Part shown: in pieces, positions 25,152 through 37,899 of the stretch
Layout: each line of letters starts with the position of its first letter
Position numbering within the stretch: the stretch's first letter is position 1
Origin: Oehlia diaphana
Taxonomy: Eukaryota > Glomeromycota > Glomeromycetes > Glomerales > Glomeraceae
Length of the DNA stretch: 54,983 nucleotides
Assembly (NCBI GenBank): GCA_003833135.1
Contig: QZLH01000315.1
Coordinates: forward strand, 25,648-80,630
Reading direction: 5' to 3'
Program-made: the position numbers and the translations under genes
The notes under the pieces: generated by a model
Database searches by the model: none
Told to the model about the DNA's origin: nothing
The model's input: only the letters and a program-made list of their open reading frames with translations

Positions 25152-26503
25152 CCCAACAACTTACATATCTATGATAATTGTCTTTCTATAGTTCCATCAC
25201 GCCGTACGTAGGAGGAAATAACGGATGGAGTTTTCTTTTCGTCCGGCTTGTCCATGTAAGCCCAGATACGTCGGTCCGCCTGCGTACTGTGGTTGCCCGG
25301 ATAGGTAGTTGAACATATATACATTCGAAAAAGATTTTATTAATTTTCATTGTTTTTTTTTTCTTTTCTTATTTCGTTCTTATTTTCGTTATTTTTTTTA
25401 TTTTTTTTTTATATTTTGTTAATTTTCTCATTTTGTTTCTTTTATTTCATTTTCATTGCTTATTTTATTTTTTTTTCGATATATGTATATATATATATAT
25501 ATATATATTGATATATTTTTGTTACTTTTTACTATATTATGAACAAAAATCTAAGAATAGAATAGATTAGCTTACCAAGGGAACGTACGGAGGAATTATG
25601 GAGTCATTAAGGAGAAACTGGCTTTCCTGGAGGAGGGTTAGCCTATGCACCTGGCTCCTATCATAGAATAATTAGTATTTTTTTTTTATTAAATCAATAC
25701 TAAGGTCTTCTTTATTTTATAGTATCTCCCAAATTAGGATGAACATGATATGCGCAGTAATATGAAAGAAAGTTAGCATCAAGCAATACAAAGTGAAGAT
25801 GTTTAATATCATTCAATTTCGAATTTCGAAACCCAAGAATCGATTTAAGAATCGATTAATCGTTTCTCAGTAATTTTACAAAAAAATATTTTTAAACATT
25901 TTCGTGATGCGACGCTTTCGATGTTCCCGGCGGCACAAAATTTTAGGTAGATTTTAACTAAAATACTAATATAACCTTTATTATTGTAAAATTTGAAAAT
26001 TTTTGATTAAAAAGTAAAATGATTTTATTTTTGCGTAGAATAAACCCTAAAAATTTATAAGCTAAAGTAATTATTATATAAAAAGTCAAATTTTGTTATC
26101 ATTATAATATGTATAAATATGCAGTAGACATTTTTGACCCGCATTATAGAATTATATTTAATTCTGGCCAAAAGATGATACAGGCCCCTGAACTCTAAAT
26201 TATCAATCAATAAAAAAATTTTTTAATTAATAAACATTAGCCACAATTAACTTGATTGGATAATGTTTGATTAAATTCTCAATTGTTTAATTGTTCAATA
26301 TCCAATTATTATTGGTCAAAAAGTCGATTTTTTTTTGTTAATCTGAGATTTTTTTTCATTGTGGCGCGGTTATAGAAGCAATATTATATTTGCTGCGCCA
26401 AAATATAAAAAAAATTCGATTAATTGGGATTCGATTTTTAAGATTCGATTAATCGATTCTATTAGATACAATTCGATTTTAGTCGAATCGATTCCAATCC
26501 CTA
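25152..26503. repeat. Duplicated segment, copy B
   Basis: Second copy of 23263-24620. Differences include a 10-base insertion near 25271, tat to taa in the candidate WSHYGETG exon (near 25610), loss of the internal left terminus agggattgg, and several small indels. The level of divergence argues against a simple identical assembly duplicate. Confidence 0.85.
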
Positions 26504-29020
26504 CGCGATGCTTATTTGATATATTGAATATGTATTAATCCGAAAAGCTTATTATAGTTAATCATTACAGTTTAATGATATATTAGAGAGAATTTTTAAA
26601 ATATAGGGATTAAAAACCCTTTCAAAATCCTAATAAAGATGAAATTCTCACGTTAATAATTTTGAAAATTTTAAAATTTTTTTTTTTTTGGGTTTCGACT
26701 TGGAGAGACATATTTACAGTATAATTTGCTCAACGTTTTGTAATTTATATAATCTAATAAATATATAATACTTACTTGGATAACACTATTACCTTTGTAA
26801 ATCATACATGCGAGTTTTTCAACCTTTGTAATAAATTATTACACATAAAATTTTTCGATACAACAAATTGGAACGATTTCACTGCTTAATCACATGATAT
26901 TATCGAACACAGTAAAATTGTTCCTAATTTTGTTCGATTTCGAGCAGACCGCATTACTATAATTTTGGCCAACATTACATTTCACGTGCACTCGAGAATC
27001 TCAGGCTCGAGTCACACGAGGGCGAGCATTTTCAACTTAGTCAAAAATGTATTCAATTAGAACAATACTATTTAGGGCTGGTTACGGTGCTCGGTAACAT
27101 GTTACCAGACACTGTACAGGATTATAAAAATTACACTTTTACCAATATCTTCAATTTTAAAAGATCCGAATGAGATAATTTAGACGTTACCTTTTAAAAT
27201 AATTCATTGAATGAATGCAAATTGGAAAGTTCTTACCATATTGAGCCTATTTTTAGTAAGAAGATGCATTATTTATGAAACACTATGAAATAATTGTAAT
27301 ACACTAAATTTTCGTTAAATTCTCAACAATCACAATTTATAATATTAATCGCAATCATGTACCGCAAAAGATAAAAGTTTAACCGGTTATTCAACCAGTA
27401 AAGCCAAGTACTCCTGATTTCTAAATTAGTAGTTTTGGTACAGACGGTGTAGTGCTACACAGTATCATTATAAACTTGATTTTACTCGTTCAAAGGAAAA
27501 ACTTTTGCACTATATGTCCAAGCATTTCGCCCTCCACTTTCAAATTTTTTCTTTTGAATAATGTTTGGATTTTCTTTGTATGTATGCATGCGTTATTATT
27601 CAAAAGAGATTAGTTGTTCTTTTTTTTGAATCCGTGCCACAATTCTGCCTGCATTATTTACGATGGACGAATCACCAATCATTACATTTAACTTAATATT
27701 AAAAGTATTAAAAGTTTAAGGTTATCAAATATTGCTGCGTCATGACGTAGTTGCTGTATAACTGATAATCTCGGCCTTCCTAATTATATAGATGACTTTG
27801 AGTCGATCTACAAACTTTATTAATCGGGAATCGATAATAAAAAAGAAATTTTTGATATTTTTTTGCAATCTTACGGCAAAATTAAAATGACTAATTTATT
27901 TTTAATCTCGGCCGATGATCTAAGTTAGGCCGAAATTACATGAGCCTTGTGACCATCATCATAAATTACACAATATACTATAAACGGGTTCATTATTTAT
28001 AATTTATTTCCAATTGTTTACATGTATATTCCTGAGCTCAAAATAATATTTCTTTTTAGTAAATAATCTTTATTCATTGTTATTTTGAAACACAATTAAT
28101 TATACCAGTACTTACAAATTTGTGATAATTATATAGGTACAATATATAAATATATAAGAATTTCATACAAAGTATTCTTTTTTAAAACATGCATTGAAAA
28201 AAAAAATAAAAACAAAATAAATAAATTGAAACGAGTTAAATTTTTTTTTAAAACACGGTGCGTTCGGTGCTCCCTAATAATTGCTTGGCCTTTTTTTTTA
28301 TGCATTCTTATATATTTTATTGTTGTCAGGGGATATTTTTTTTGGGGAAGGGGGAATTCTTCACTCGAAAAAAATATGGTAAACGAATTCCGAATTTATT
28401 TTTTTAAATGATTTAGTATGAAAAAGTGCCAAAACTTCACTTTCCCGATTTGAGATGACGATCACTCTTATTTCCCATATTTTGAATAAGGACAATAAGA
28501 TAGATTTTAACAAAAAAAAAATGATAAAAAAAATTACATTATATATATATATATATATACATATATATGTATATATGTATATATTTATATTTATGTCGTG
28601 TATATAAATTATTTCGGAATTTTCTATAAGATTCCGCCGATTTCCTTTCGAACTCATATGGTTTAATTTTCGTCATTCAGTATTATAGATTACATATTGC
28701 ATTACATATGCTATATAAATAAAATCTATTTTAATATTATAAATTTTCACCAGTTTTTATATTACATTAATTCCGAATTGAGTCGGCAACATAATAATCC
28801 ATCAAATAATTCGTTATTATAATTATAATTTTAGATGGCTTATTTATAGGAGTTGTAGCTCCGTCACATTACAAGAATCGGATAATTTTTTTTTTTTTTT
28901 TACATTATTTCACATAAATAATAAATAAATAAATGAATAAATGGTTATATATATATATATGTATATTTATATATGTATGAATGTATGTATAAATTAATAA
29001 AAAGTAACACCAGGTTTGAA
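26504..29020. other. Intergenic, simple repeats
   Basis: No gene is supported. The stretch contains an (AT)n/(GTATAT)n microsatellite at 28541-28590, another at 28948-28990, a gaa/cggcc-rich patch near 27770-27945, and a T tract leading to the F-box gene. Confidence 0.5.
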
Positions 29021-29128
29021 ATAATTTTTTTTTTTTTTTTTTTTTTTTTTTGTGATATTTATATATATATTATAGATTTATTTTATTGAAAAAATTTTCT
29101 GAGATAATTCAAAGAAAAAAAAAAAAAA

Positions 29129-30846
29129 ATGGCATACAATATCAAAAAAATTTTTTGTGTCGGATTAAAGAAAAAAAATCAAAGTACACAAAGAGCACAA
29201 AATATAATACCGCAAAATAAAACAAAACCAAAATGGAAACGATTATTTTTATTGGGGAGAAGAAAAAAAAACGATTCGAAAAATCAAAAAATTGAACAAG
29301 ATGAAAAAGAGAAAAATCTAATATTACCAACCGATTGTTTACTTGAAATATTTAAATATTTTCAGGATGATTTAAAAACATTACATTCTTGTCTTTTAGT
29401 TGACAAAAATTGGTGTATTAGTACAGTTCGATTAATTTGGAAACAACCATTTTTAAATAAAAGTTCACCAATTATCATAAATGTATATTTATCATGTCTC
29501 ACATTACATGAAAAAAAAAATCTTATTAAAAATGGAGTGGATCTTACAAACATTACGAAACCTGCAACTTTTCATTATGCTAACTTTTTACGTCACTTAG
29601 ACATGAAAAATTTCTATGCAGCCGTTGAGGCTCGAAACAGAGTTAATAAGATCGTCGAAAAGTAAAGTATACAAATATGTAGACTTTTAGATTAAATGGT
29701 TAAAAGTAGTAAGTACTAATCATAATTTCTTCACTTTTTAATAGTCGGCACACAGATTTAATATGTCGTGCTTTATGCAGACTTTTTACGACAAAGTGTG
29801 AAAATATTCAAACGCTACACTTAAATTGGAATTATATCGGAGGATGGAAAAGATATCCGATCTTCCCTTATCAACGAAGTGCATCGAAATTTTTGAATGA
29901 ATTGAGTGAACTTTCAATTTATAAAGTCAATACACGTGATATATTCTTAGACATGGAAAAACATTCCAAAAATCTCGTAAAATTAGAAATATTGGATTAT
30001 TGTTTTGACAATCTTCCAGAGCATAGACACAAATCCATATATATGCTCATAAAAAATCAAAAAAATTTACAATATTGTAAATTATTTGCATATGGAATTT
30101 GTCCTGTGATACCAATGAAAGCTTTAGATTTTCAAACAAATTCATTAATCCATTTTGAATTAATATATGCAAAATTTCCATCTGATAATAATAATGCTTT
30201 TATATCATTATCAAATTGTCATAATTTAAAAACTTTAATTATAGAATATTGTTATTTTGAAAATCAAGATATTCTCCGACCTTTAATTCAAACTCAATTT
30301 CCACATTTACGTAAAATTAGATTTAAAAGTTTACAAAGTAATGCGTCAGAAATTTTTGTCGAATTAATTAAGAAAAATTCTATTTCATTAAGGGAACTTC
30401 ATTATTCTGATGAAGTATCTCGACAATTTAATCATTTAATATTAGAAACAATTGTAACTTATTCAACGACATCTTTAATCTCTCTCACAATTCCCTTTAG
30501 AAATTGTCAAACACCTCAATTAATAACCCTTTTATCCTTTTCCAATCAACTTCAAAGTCTTAAATTAATTGGACCTTACGGTCATGAAAGGGCTTTTGTA
30601 GAATTTTTACCTGTATTAGCAAAATTATTACCAAGTTCTTTACATCATCTTAGCTTAGATTTGAATTGGGTTATAATGAATAATTTACAACAATTTTTAA
30701 CAAATTTAAATACTCGACTTAATACTTTATATATTTCTGGTTGGTCGAGACGAATTCGTGAAAGACATGTTGAAACAATTAAAAATTATTTACAACAATA
30801 TAATCCTACATTAGAATTTTACGATTTTTTAAAAGACGTTACTTAA
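29129..30846 (+). CDS. F-box / LRR-like protein
   Basis: CDS join(29129..29661, 29745..30846), 544 residues; the 83-base intron (gtaaag...ttaatag) is phase 2 and restores the frame. Start is the first ATG after an A tract. A lysine-rich N-terminus (1-64) precedes an F-box at about residues 65-109 (LPTDCLLEIFKYF, then CLLVDKNWC). The remainder is a series of leucine-rich segments of about 25-30 residues (for example LKTLIIEYC, LRKIRFKSL, LHHLSLDLNW). F-box proteins of this layout are SCF ubiquitin-ligase substrate receptors: the F-box binds Skp1 and the LRRs choose the target. The substrate cannot be told. This family is greatly expanded in arbuscular mycorrhizal fungi. The next gene (31616-32877) converges on it. 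Confidence 0.9.
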
Positions 30847-31156
30847 ATATTATAAAATGGTGGATGAACATTATTTTTGTAAAAAATTAATTTAGAAAAA
30901 ATAAAATAATTAAAATAATTGTATATATTAATTACATATTCGACATATCAGATGTACGATCATAATTTTCTATAGAATTTCACGGACAATTTTTTTAAAA
31001 AAAATTAGAAAAGAAAAAAAAAAAGATAATAAAACTAGGGTTAATTTAATATCTAATTTTTAATAATTAGTGCTAATCGTTATTTATTGATTTAACATCC
31101 TATGAGTGATTATTTGCTAAAAAGTGTTAAATTTGTTAAATTGCACAAACGCGTTA

Positions 31157-31314
31157 CAGTCAGACCTCGATATACCGATTTCGATATGCTGATATTCCGA
31201 TTTCGATATACCGATCTATATTAAAAAATTTTACTTTCCTACTATATGAGAGAACGGTATAATTTTGATATAATAATATTTTTCAAAGATGGAACCCGAC
31301 ATATCGTTTGACTG
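31157..31314. mobile_element. Pogo-like MITE with TA target duplication
   Basis: 158 bases starting cagtcagacctcgatat and ending catatcgtttgactg; the ends are imperfect inverted repeats and are flanked on both sides by TA (31155-31156 and 31315-31316). CAGT(C/A) ends and TA duplication are the hallmarks of Tc1/mariner-pogo elements. There are internal repeats of gatttcgatat(a/g)c. It lies between the F-box gene and the convergent kinase gene. Confidence 0.75.
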
Positions 31315-31615
31315 TATTTATAATAACGAGAATTATTCGCGAATTATTATTCGAACTAATACTATAATCGGGTCAGGATAATTAGACTTGAAAGTAATAA
31401 ACATTAATTTCTTGGTTATTAAAAAAAAAAATCAAAATACATGTGAATTTAATTTTATTATGTTTGATATATGTGTTACAACTGAAAATTGTTCGTTGTT
31501 TAAATGATATAATAATAAATTTTGATATACGTGTTACTAAATGTCAATTGTCCAAATGTCATATACTAATAATACTAAATGTAAATTGTTCAAAATGTCA
31601 TATAATGTTTTTTTT

Positions 31616-32877
31616 TTATAAATAAGATTCGACTTTATCAAATGATTTAAAATTAAAATCAATCAATCTTCTAGAATAAAAAGCATTAGGATTCTTATAA
31701 AGATCATTAGAATTATAATCAATAGATCCCCCATCAGAAACAACACTCCAATTTAAAGAAAATGCGATAGAATGAATTGATGGTCTTTTAGAAGGATCAG
31801 ATTCCCAACATTGGTTTAAAATTTCAACAAGATCTTGTGGTGTACCATTAGGAATCATAGGTCTTTTTCCATTACATAATTCATAAGCAAGAAAAGAATC
31901 ATGAGAAAATTTTGAATAAGGTAATTGACCTGATATAATACACCAAAAGATCATTCCAAGACTATAAATATTTGAAGATTTTGATTGACGCTCTCCTTTA
32001 AGAACTTCCGGTGCGGTAAATGGCATTACACCAAATAATTTTGATTGATGTTTTTGTTCATTAATTGATTGACACATTTCAATATCACTTACACAAACAT
32101 TTTGAATTGAATGTGGTCCAGATGTCCTATTTAAAAGGATGTTGCCAAGATGTAAATTTTTATGAATTAAATTTGATTCGTGAAGTAATTTGATGGCTTG
32201 TACAATTGTTTTAAATAATTCCTTCTTTTCCGTCCAAGATAATGATGATGAAAAATTTTTAAGTGTTGTTGAATCATTTAAAGATTTCACGTTGGCGTAT
32301 TGTAGGATTAACATGTAATCTTGTGTTGAAGGATCTCTTGTGATTCCATAACATTTTGTTATTGTCTCATCCATACAAACAAAATAATTCTTAATCTACG
32401 TCAAAAAGAAAGAAATAAATAAATTTTAAGATAAAATTATGATAATTATGATTAGAAACTTACCGAATTCATAAATTCCTTAACTGTACGACCGGAATTA
32501 ATGATTCTTTTCAATGCAACAGCCCTCGGAATATGAGAATTGGGAGCATCCAAGTAATTTGAAACAACAAACCTATCATAACTCATCATAATTAATTCAT
32601 CTTGTTTTATCATAGCATAATAAACTTCACTAAATCCTTTATTACTACCAATTAATTGCAAATTTTCAAATATATCATAATTAAACCAACGAAAATATCC
32701 ATGTTCTTCCCTCGCACTTAATTGACTCTCTTGTATAAAATTATCCAATTCATCATTTTCACTCGTCCATGTTGAAAATCTTTCTAAAAAATATTTTGTT
32801 CTACATCCTTTACACCAATATTTATTAAATAATTGTTCTTCACAAATATTACACTTTCCCAAGACTAATTCGAACAT
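31616..32877 (-). CDS. Protein kinase-like protein, probable pseudokinase
   Basis: CDS complement(join(31616..32395, 32464..32877)), 397 residues, one phase-0 intron of 68 bases. The N-terminus holds a four-cysteine zinc-ribbon-like cluster (C9, C12, C22, C25) and the block WTSENDELDNFIQ, typical of the expanded kinase family of Glomeromycotina. The kinase fold follows: a degraded glycine loop GSNKGFSEVY (about 77-86), VALK lysine K123, HKNLHLGN in place of HRDxxxxN (216-223), SDIE in place of DFG (about 241-244), intact APE (266-268), and the C-lobe WESDPSKRP. Loss of the catalytic Asp and of the DFG Phe/Gly suggests little or no phosphotransfer; a scaffolding role is inference. The intron position before Ile-Lys is shared with the kinase gene at 34220-36068. 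Confidence 0.85.
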
Positions 32878-32879
32878 GA

Positions 32880-34215
32880 TTTTCTTTTTTTTTTTAAAAA
32901 AAAAAACAAAAATAAAATAATGATAAATAATAATAAATAATAATAATAAATAATAAATTTCGAAAGGTTTAAAAAAGACAAATAATAAGAATTTGTATTT
33001 TTTTTTTTTTTTTTATAAATAATTTTCAATGGTCACAACATGTAAAACTTTATATATTAATTCTTGTTTAAGATCGTCAATTTACACAATTTACAAATAA
33101 AATTAATACTCCGACTCGGCATAGCCATAGAAGATATAGAAGTTTGCCATTTATTAAAAAAGAACGTTTCAGATTCGGAATATAATTTCCATAATTTAAA
33201 AATCTTGTGATCCATATAAAGGGGATTCAACAAAAAGAATTCCTTTTTATGTTAAAAAAATTGTAGATCTTTTCCAATTATTTTTCTCGTACAATGCTTC
33301 GAAAATCCATGATTCTCTTCTATGAATTTATGGTTTAGCCCAAAAATTTTTTTGTTTGTAAATTTTAAAACAAAAAAGAAAAATCAAGAGAGAATGAAAA
33401 AAGAATAATAATAGATACAATGAAAAAGGAAATCAAGGAACATGCAAGCAGTTTTTTTTAATTTGGCAATATGAGATCTTTAAAAACGTTCCTTCGCGTA
33501 ATTATATACGGAAGGTTGATAATCAGGTAAAGTTAATACAATGCGGAAACTTTCAGTGTTCAAATTCATTTTATGGGGGTTAATATCATTTCTATCTTTC
33601 ATTGAAAATATACTTGATTATATTATATTATTAAGTATTGAAGTTTTTTTGATTATAATTTTTATTTAACTTTTTTTAACTTTTTTGTTTGTCTTTTTTT
33701 CTTTTTTCATATTTTTTTTTTTTTAAAAAAAATTTAGAGTTTATACATGGTTTTTTTTTCTTTTTAGAGTTAATAAATAGGTTTTTTTTTCTTAAAACTT
33801 ATAAGTATATATAATTATAATAAAGGGAAGATAAGCAAAAAAAAAAAAATATTATTATGTAAGGGATTATGAAATAAATAATTGTACAGAGTTAAAATAA
33901 TAATGATGAGAAAATAATCTTTATCTATACAGTATTCGCCATTCTTACGAAATCATTTATGAAATAACGGAAGGAATTATTTCAAATAATGATTCTTAAT
34001 AAAATGTGAAAATTATTCTTATTTTTTTTTGCATATTTTTTATGTGTTTTAATCTATAGAGTATGTGTGTGTTCTAATGTATATAACAAGGAAAAAGGAG
34101 AGGGAGATGAAAAATAAATAAATACGTTTTTTTATAATAATGTAATCTATCTCACGCCCACTCAAAATGTAATTAAGAAAGAAGAAAGAAATGAAATGAA
34201 ATTAAAATATATATG
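32880..34215. other. Spacer between the two kinase genes
   Basis: Long A and T tracts (32882-32910, 33000-33013, 33716-33730) and no convincing gene. It holds the promoter region of the gene starting at 32877 and the 3' flank of the one ending at 34220. I recognise no promoter element. Confidence 0.45.
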
Positions 34216-34219
34216 TATA

Positions 34220-36068
34220 TCATGAAGTTGGAATCATTGGTGGGGGTGCAATAGATCTTCTTCGATGCATCATGCTTGGTGGTGGTGGAGGAATGTATTG
34301 CTCCTCTTCGATTTCGTAATCACTTTCCGTTTCGGAAAGGTCTTCTTCTGGTGGACAATGAGTATCGTACTCTTCGAATGTTATTTCTTCGGCTAGATCC
34401 ACAGATTTATTTACTATCATTAAACAGAAAAATGGGAATTGTAAGTATAAAAAGTCTCATTTATGATAAATCACACAAATAATTTTTTTTTTTTTTTTTT
34501 TTTGCAGTACTTACAATTGAAATATGATGTTTGCGAAGGTTCCGCTACATATGTACAATTTGTGGGCGTGGGTAAATTCGGGTATAATAAGAAACGACTA
34601 GTATAAAAAGCGAATGGATGAACATCTGGAGCAACTGGATATCGCGTATCTGAGATTCGTGATGAAAGTATTTGCTCAAATGCATCAAGATCATCAATTT
34701 CATCTGCTGTGTTAAATGAGTATTCGTCTAGACGGAGAAGTCGTCGTTGATATGCGTAAGGAGATAATAAAATATCTATTATTTCTTCTGCATCAGGTCT
34801 TTTTGAAGGATCTGCATCCCAGCATTTCTTCATTAATTCTTCATAAAATAGTGGAGTACCAGGTACAATTGATTCTCGAAAACCGTGACAAATTTCTAAA
34901 GCTAATGAATGATCATGAGGTCTATCAGAAAATGGAGGTTTCCCTGATGTGATTTCCCACATAATAAACGCAAAACTATATATGTCAGCTTTAGCAGTAA
35001 ATGATCCACCGGCTAAAACTTCAGGTGCCACAAAAGGTAAAGATCCATAAACTCCTCGTGGTTCTGATGGATTTGAAGGTCCACATAAACCAAAATCAGC
35101 AATATTACAACTATAAAATTTTAATACATTTCCACTATGAAGATTTTTATGGTATGTGCCATTCTTGTGTATGTTTAGGAGCCCCATCGCTATGTTACAT
35201 AACATTTCTACAGCATCTTTCCAACGTAATGTACCCATATTTCGTTGTACATAATGACGCAAATCCCCATCTTCCGCGTAATTCATAACCATCATAAATT
35301 CACCCGTTTCTGGATGTTTTGTAACACCATGACAATGTACAATATATCCACATCCATCCAATTTGAGACTACCGTGACGCTTAATCTATAAAAAAAAGGG
35401 TTTTTTTAAAAATAATTAAAAAAAATCTAAAAGATCAGATAGTCATATAAGTAGATCAATTCTATAATCGGTTAAATTACTAACCTCGTCCAAGAATTCG
35501 TCACTAACGTTCTGCGAATTCTTGAGTGATTTTAGTGCAACCATAAGCGGTTTTTCTACAAAAGTTTGTTTTGCTCCATCCCATACTTTTTCCTTCTTAT
35601 TTGCCCAGGTAGCAGAAAAAACTGAACTGTAGCCTCCTTTTAATACGAATTTAACGTTGCTGAAATTTTCAAAAGGTATCCATTGCATATGGTGGCGAGG
35701 ATCTCTGTTTTTTTTATAAAAAAAATATATTTTAAAATTAGCCATTAAAAACGAATAGTAGGCTGAAGAAAAAATTCCTCCGAGCAAATTACTCAGAAAA
35801 GAATTTCGTTTAGGAAAATTATGTAAAATTTTTAAAAGAATGGATATATTTGAACGTACGGTGTCTCCAACTGGGTTTGTTGTATAAATTTGTCTAAGAC
35901 TTCATTTTCACTCGTCCAATTTTCAAATTCGTTGATAAGACGAAGTCTTTCTTCCCATTGCCAATCATCATCCGTCAAGTCAACATCAACACTTATAACT
36001 TCGTCTTCTTGGTCGTCAAAAGATTTGGGTTGGCTTGAAACAAAAAAATCTTCAACCTTCGCCGTCAT
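34220..36068 (-). CDS. Protein kinase, TKL-like, HKN catalytic loop
   Basis: CDS complement(join(34220..34413, 34515..35385, 35485..35704, 35860..36068)), 497 residues; intron phases 2, 0 and 1, and the sum is exactly 498 codons. The acidic N-terminus carries WTSENEVLDKFIQQTQL (about residues 50-66), as in the neighbouring kinase-like gene. Kinase domain: glycine loop GGYSSV (about 93-98), VALK lysine K128, HKNLHSGN (222-229), intact DFG (240-242), APE (263-265), DIYSFAFIMWEITSG, CWDADPSKRP. The HRD Asp is replaced by Asn, so normal catalysis is doubtful, yet the remaining residues are intact. The tail is acidic and then proline-rich (PPPPPS...APPP), a possible protein-binding segment. No transmembrane segment is seen. 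Shared N-terminal block and intron site show that the two genes are tandem duplicates. Confidence 0.88.
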
Positions 36069-36069
36069 T

Positions 36070-37895
36070 TTTTTTTTTGAACACAGACGAATATCAAATT
36101 TACAAGCGAATTTATAGGTGGAAAAAAAAAAATAATTATCTATTGTTAATGGTTATAATGCTATTAAAACAATTATTTTGGTTTCAAAAAAGTTTCAAAG
36201 TAAGAAAGCTTTTTAGTTGGAAGGAGGAATAAATGAAAAAAATGATAAAAAAATTGTAAGGAATTGTTTTAGTAGGGAAGAATAATGAAAATTGAACAAT
36301 TTAGCAAAAAGTTGGAGAAACAAGGGGGGTATATGAAATGATCGACCACCAATTGGTGTCATCGGTGAATTTTTATTAACCCTCAGCCCCAAATATCGGA
36401 ATAGATTGATTGGTGAATGTATTGACATTTGGGTAGGACAATTAGTTTGGATACACAAACTAACAACAATCGAAAGCTGAACAAAGGTAAAGAATAAAAT
36501 GCACGTGGCACAGTAAAATAATTTGACATCTTTGTTTTAATAATGAACTAAATATGAAAAAGAGTGAAACCTGCAACATGTATATGACACAATCATTTCT
36601 ATTCTCACGCCCACATATTATCACAATAAGTGAAAACTTTAATTAGTTTCTTCATTTGACATATCTACTTTTCATCATAGTGGAGCCCATGTATTGATTT
36701 ACCATCTACACTTTCTTAAAAATGCATTTAAGTTTGATAAATGGCTAAATTGGCTTAAATCGCTTCCAATTTTATTGTAAACCCGCCTCCAAAACTTCAA
36801 CTTTTTACTCCCCCCGGAAATTTATGTACAACAACTGCATAATTTGATCCATTTTCAGATGTTTTTTCATTGCCTTTTGCATTCAATTAATTGACTTTTT
36901 AATGTAAATTGCTAACTTTATGTATAACTTCCACAAATGTTTTTATTCTGTGCTAAATATTACTTTCCTTAAAACTGTATAACGTAGATATTTTACTATA
37001 AAGTATTAATGATGTAAAACAAAGTTCAGACCGAATAACCTCTATAATTCAAAGAAACTGTCAGCTGTCAAAATGTCCCTCAAAATGTCAAAAATAGATA
37101 TTTAGTCGACTCGTTACCGTAGATAAAAAAAAATTATGGTATCACAACGGGTATCACACATAAAATAACAGATTTTTCCGAATTTTCTATGCGCAGATTT
37201 GTAACACAACGATCGAATTTCTATAAATTCAAGTGGAAGACTTTGTTTTATTGATTTTTGATATTCATTCTCGAAAAGGTTCAAGAATACGCATAAAAAA
37301 GATCTCTGCATGCTGCACAGCCCGAGTTGTTGGGCGTTATCGCAGTTTACTTTTTTATTTACTAAAGTGAGTTAGATTTATTAAAAGTCTTTCTATTAGA
37401 TCTATTATTGTTATTGCGTAGATTTGACATATTTTTCTTTGTTTTTCAAAGATCTTTGGGTAAACCATTCGATTTCTGGAGGTTAACCAAGTCATTTGAT
37501 TTGTTGGACAGGTCTCAGAGTCTCTTTATGGTTAATATGTTTTCAGTGATTTAGTTTCTTTTTTATTAAATTCGTTCTATATTTTATTTTTAATTTTTTT
37601 TTTTTTATTATTATTATTTTCATGCAGTAATAAAAAAAATTGACACAATAATTTGTTCATTGTGTAAAAATAATATTATACGTTTAAATTATTATACATT
37701 GTTATTTTTAATTTATCTAGGATCTAAGTTATTTTTAAGTTCAGAGAGGATTTACATTAATTATAAATTTTTTGGTAAGACAAATATATTTGACTTTGCT
37801 CATCTTTCTAAATAAAGGTACATCACAACAGACTTTCACAATGATTTTATAATCTTTTATTATTCTTTCTTTATAGTAACGAAATTCTTTTTTAA
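36070..37895. other. Intergenic between kinase and golgin genes
   Basis: Divergent promoter space: the kinase gene starts leftward at 36068 and the golgin gene rightward at 37900. Apart from a small hairpin (cccgagttgttgggc, 37321-37335) and T tracts I see no feature. The short open frames here have no motif. Confidence 0.45.
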
Positions 37896-37899
37896 AAAT

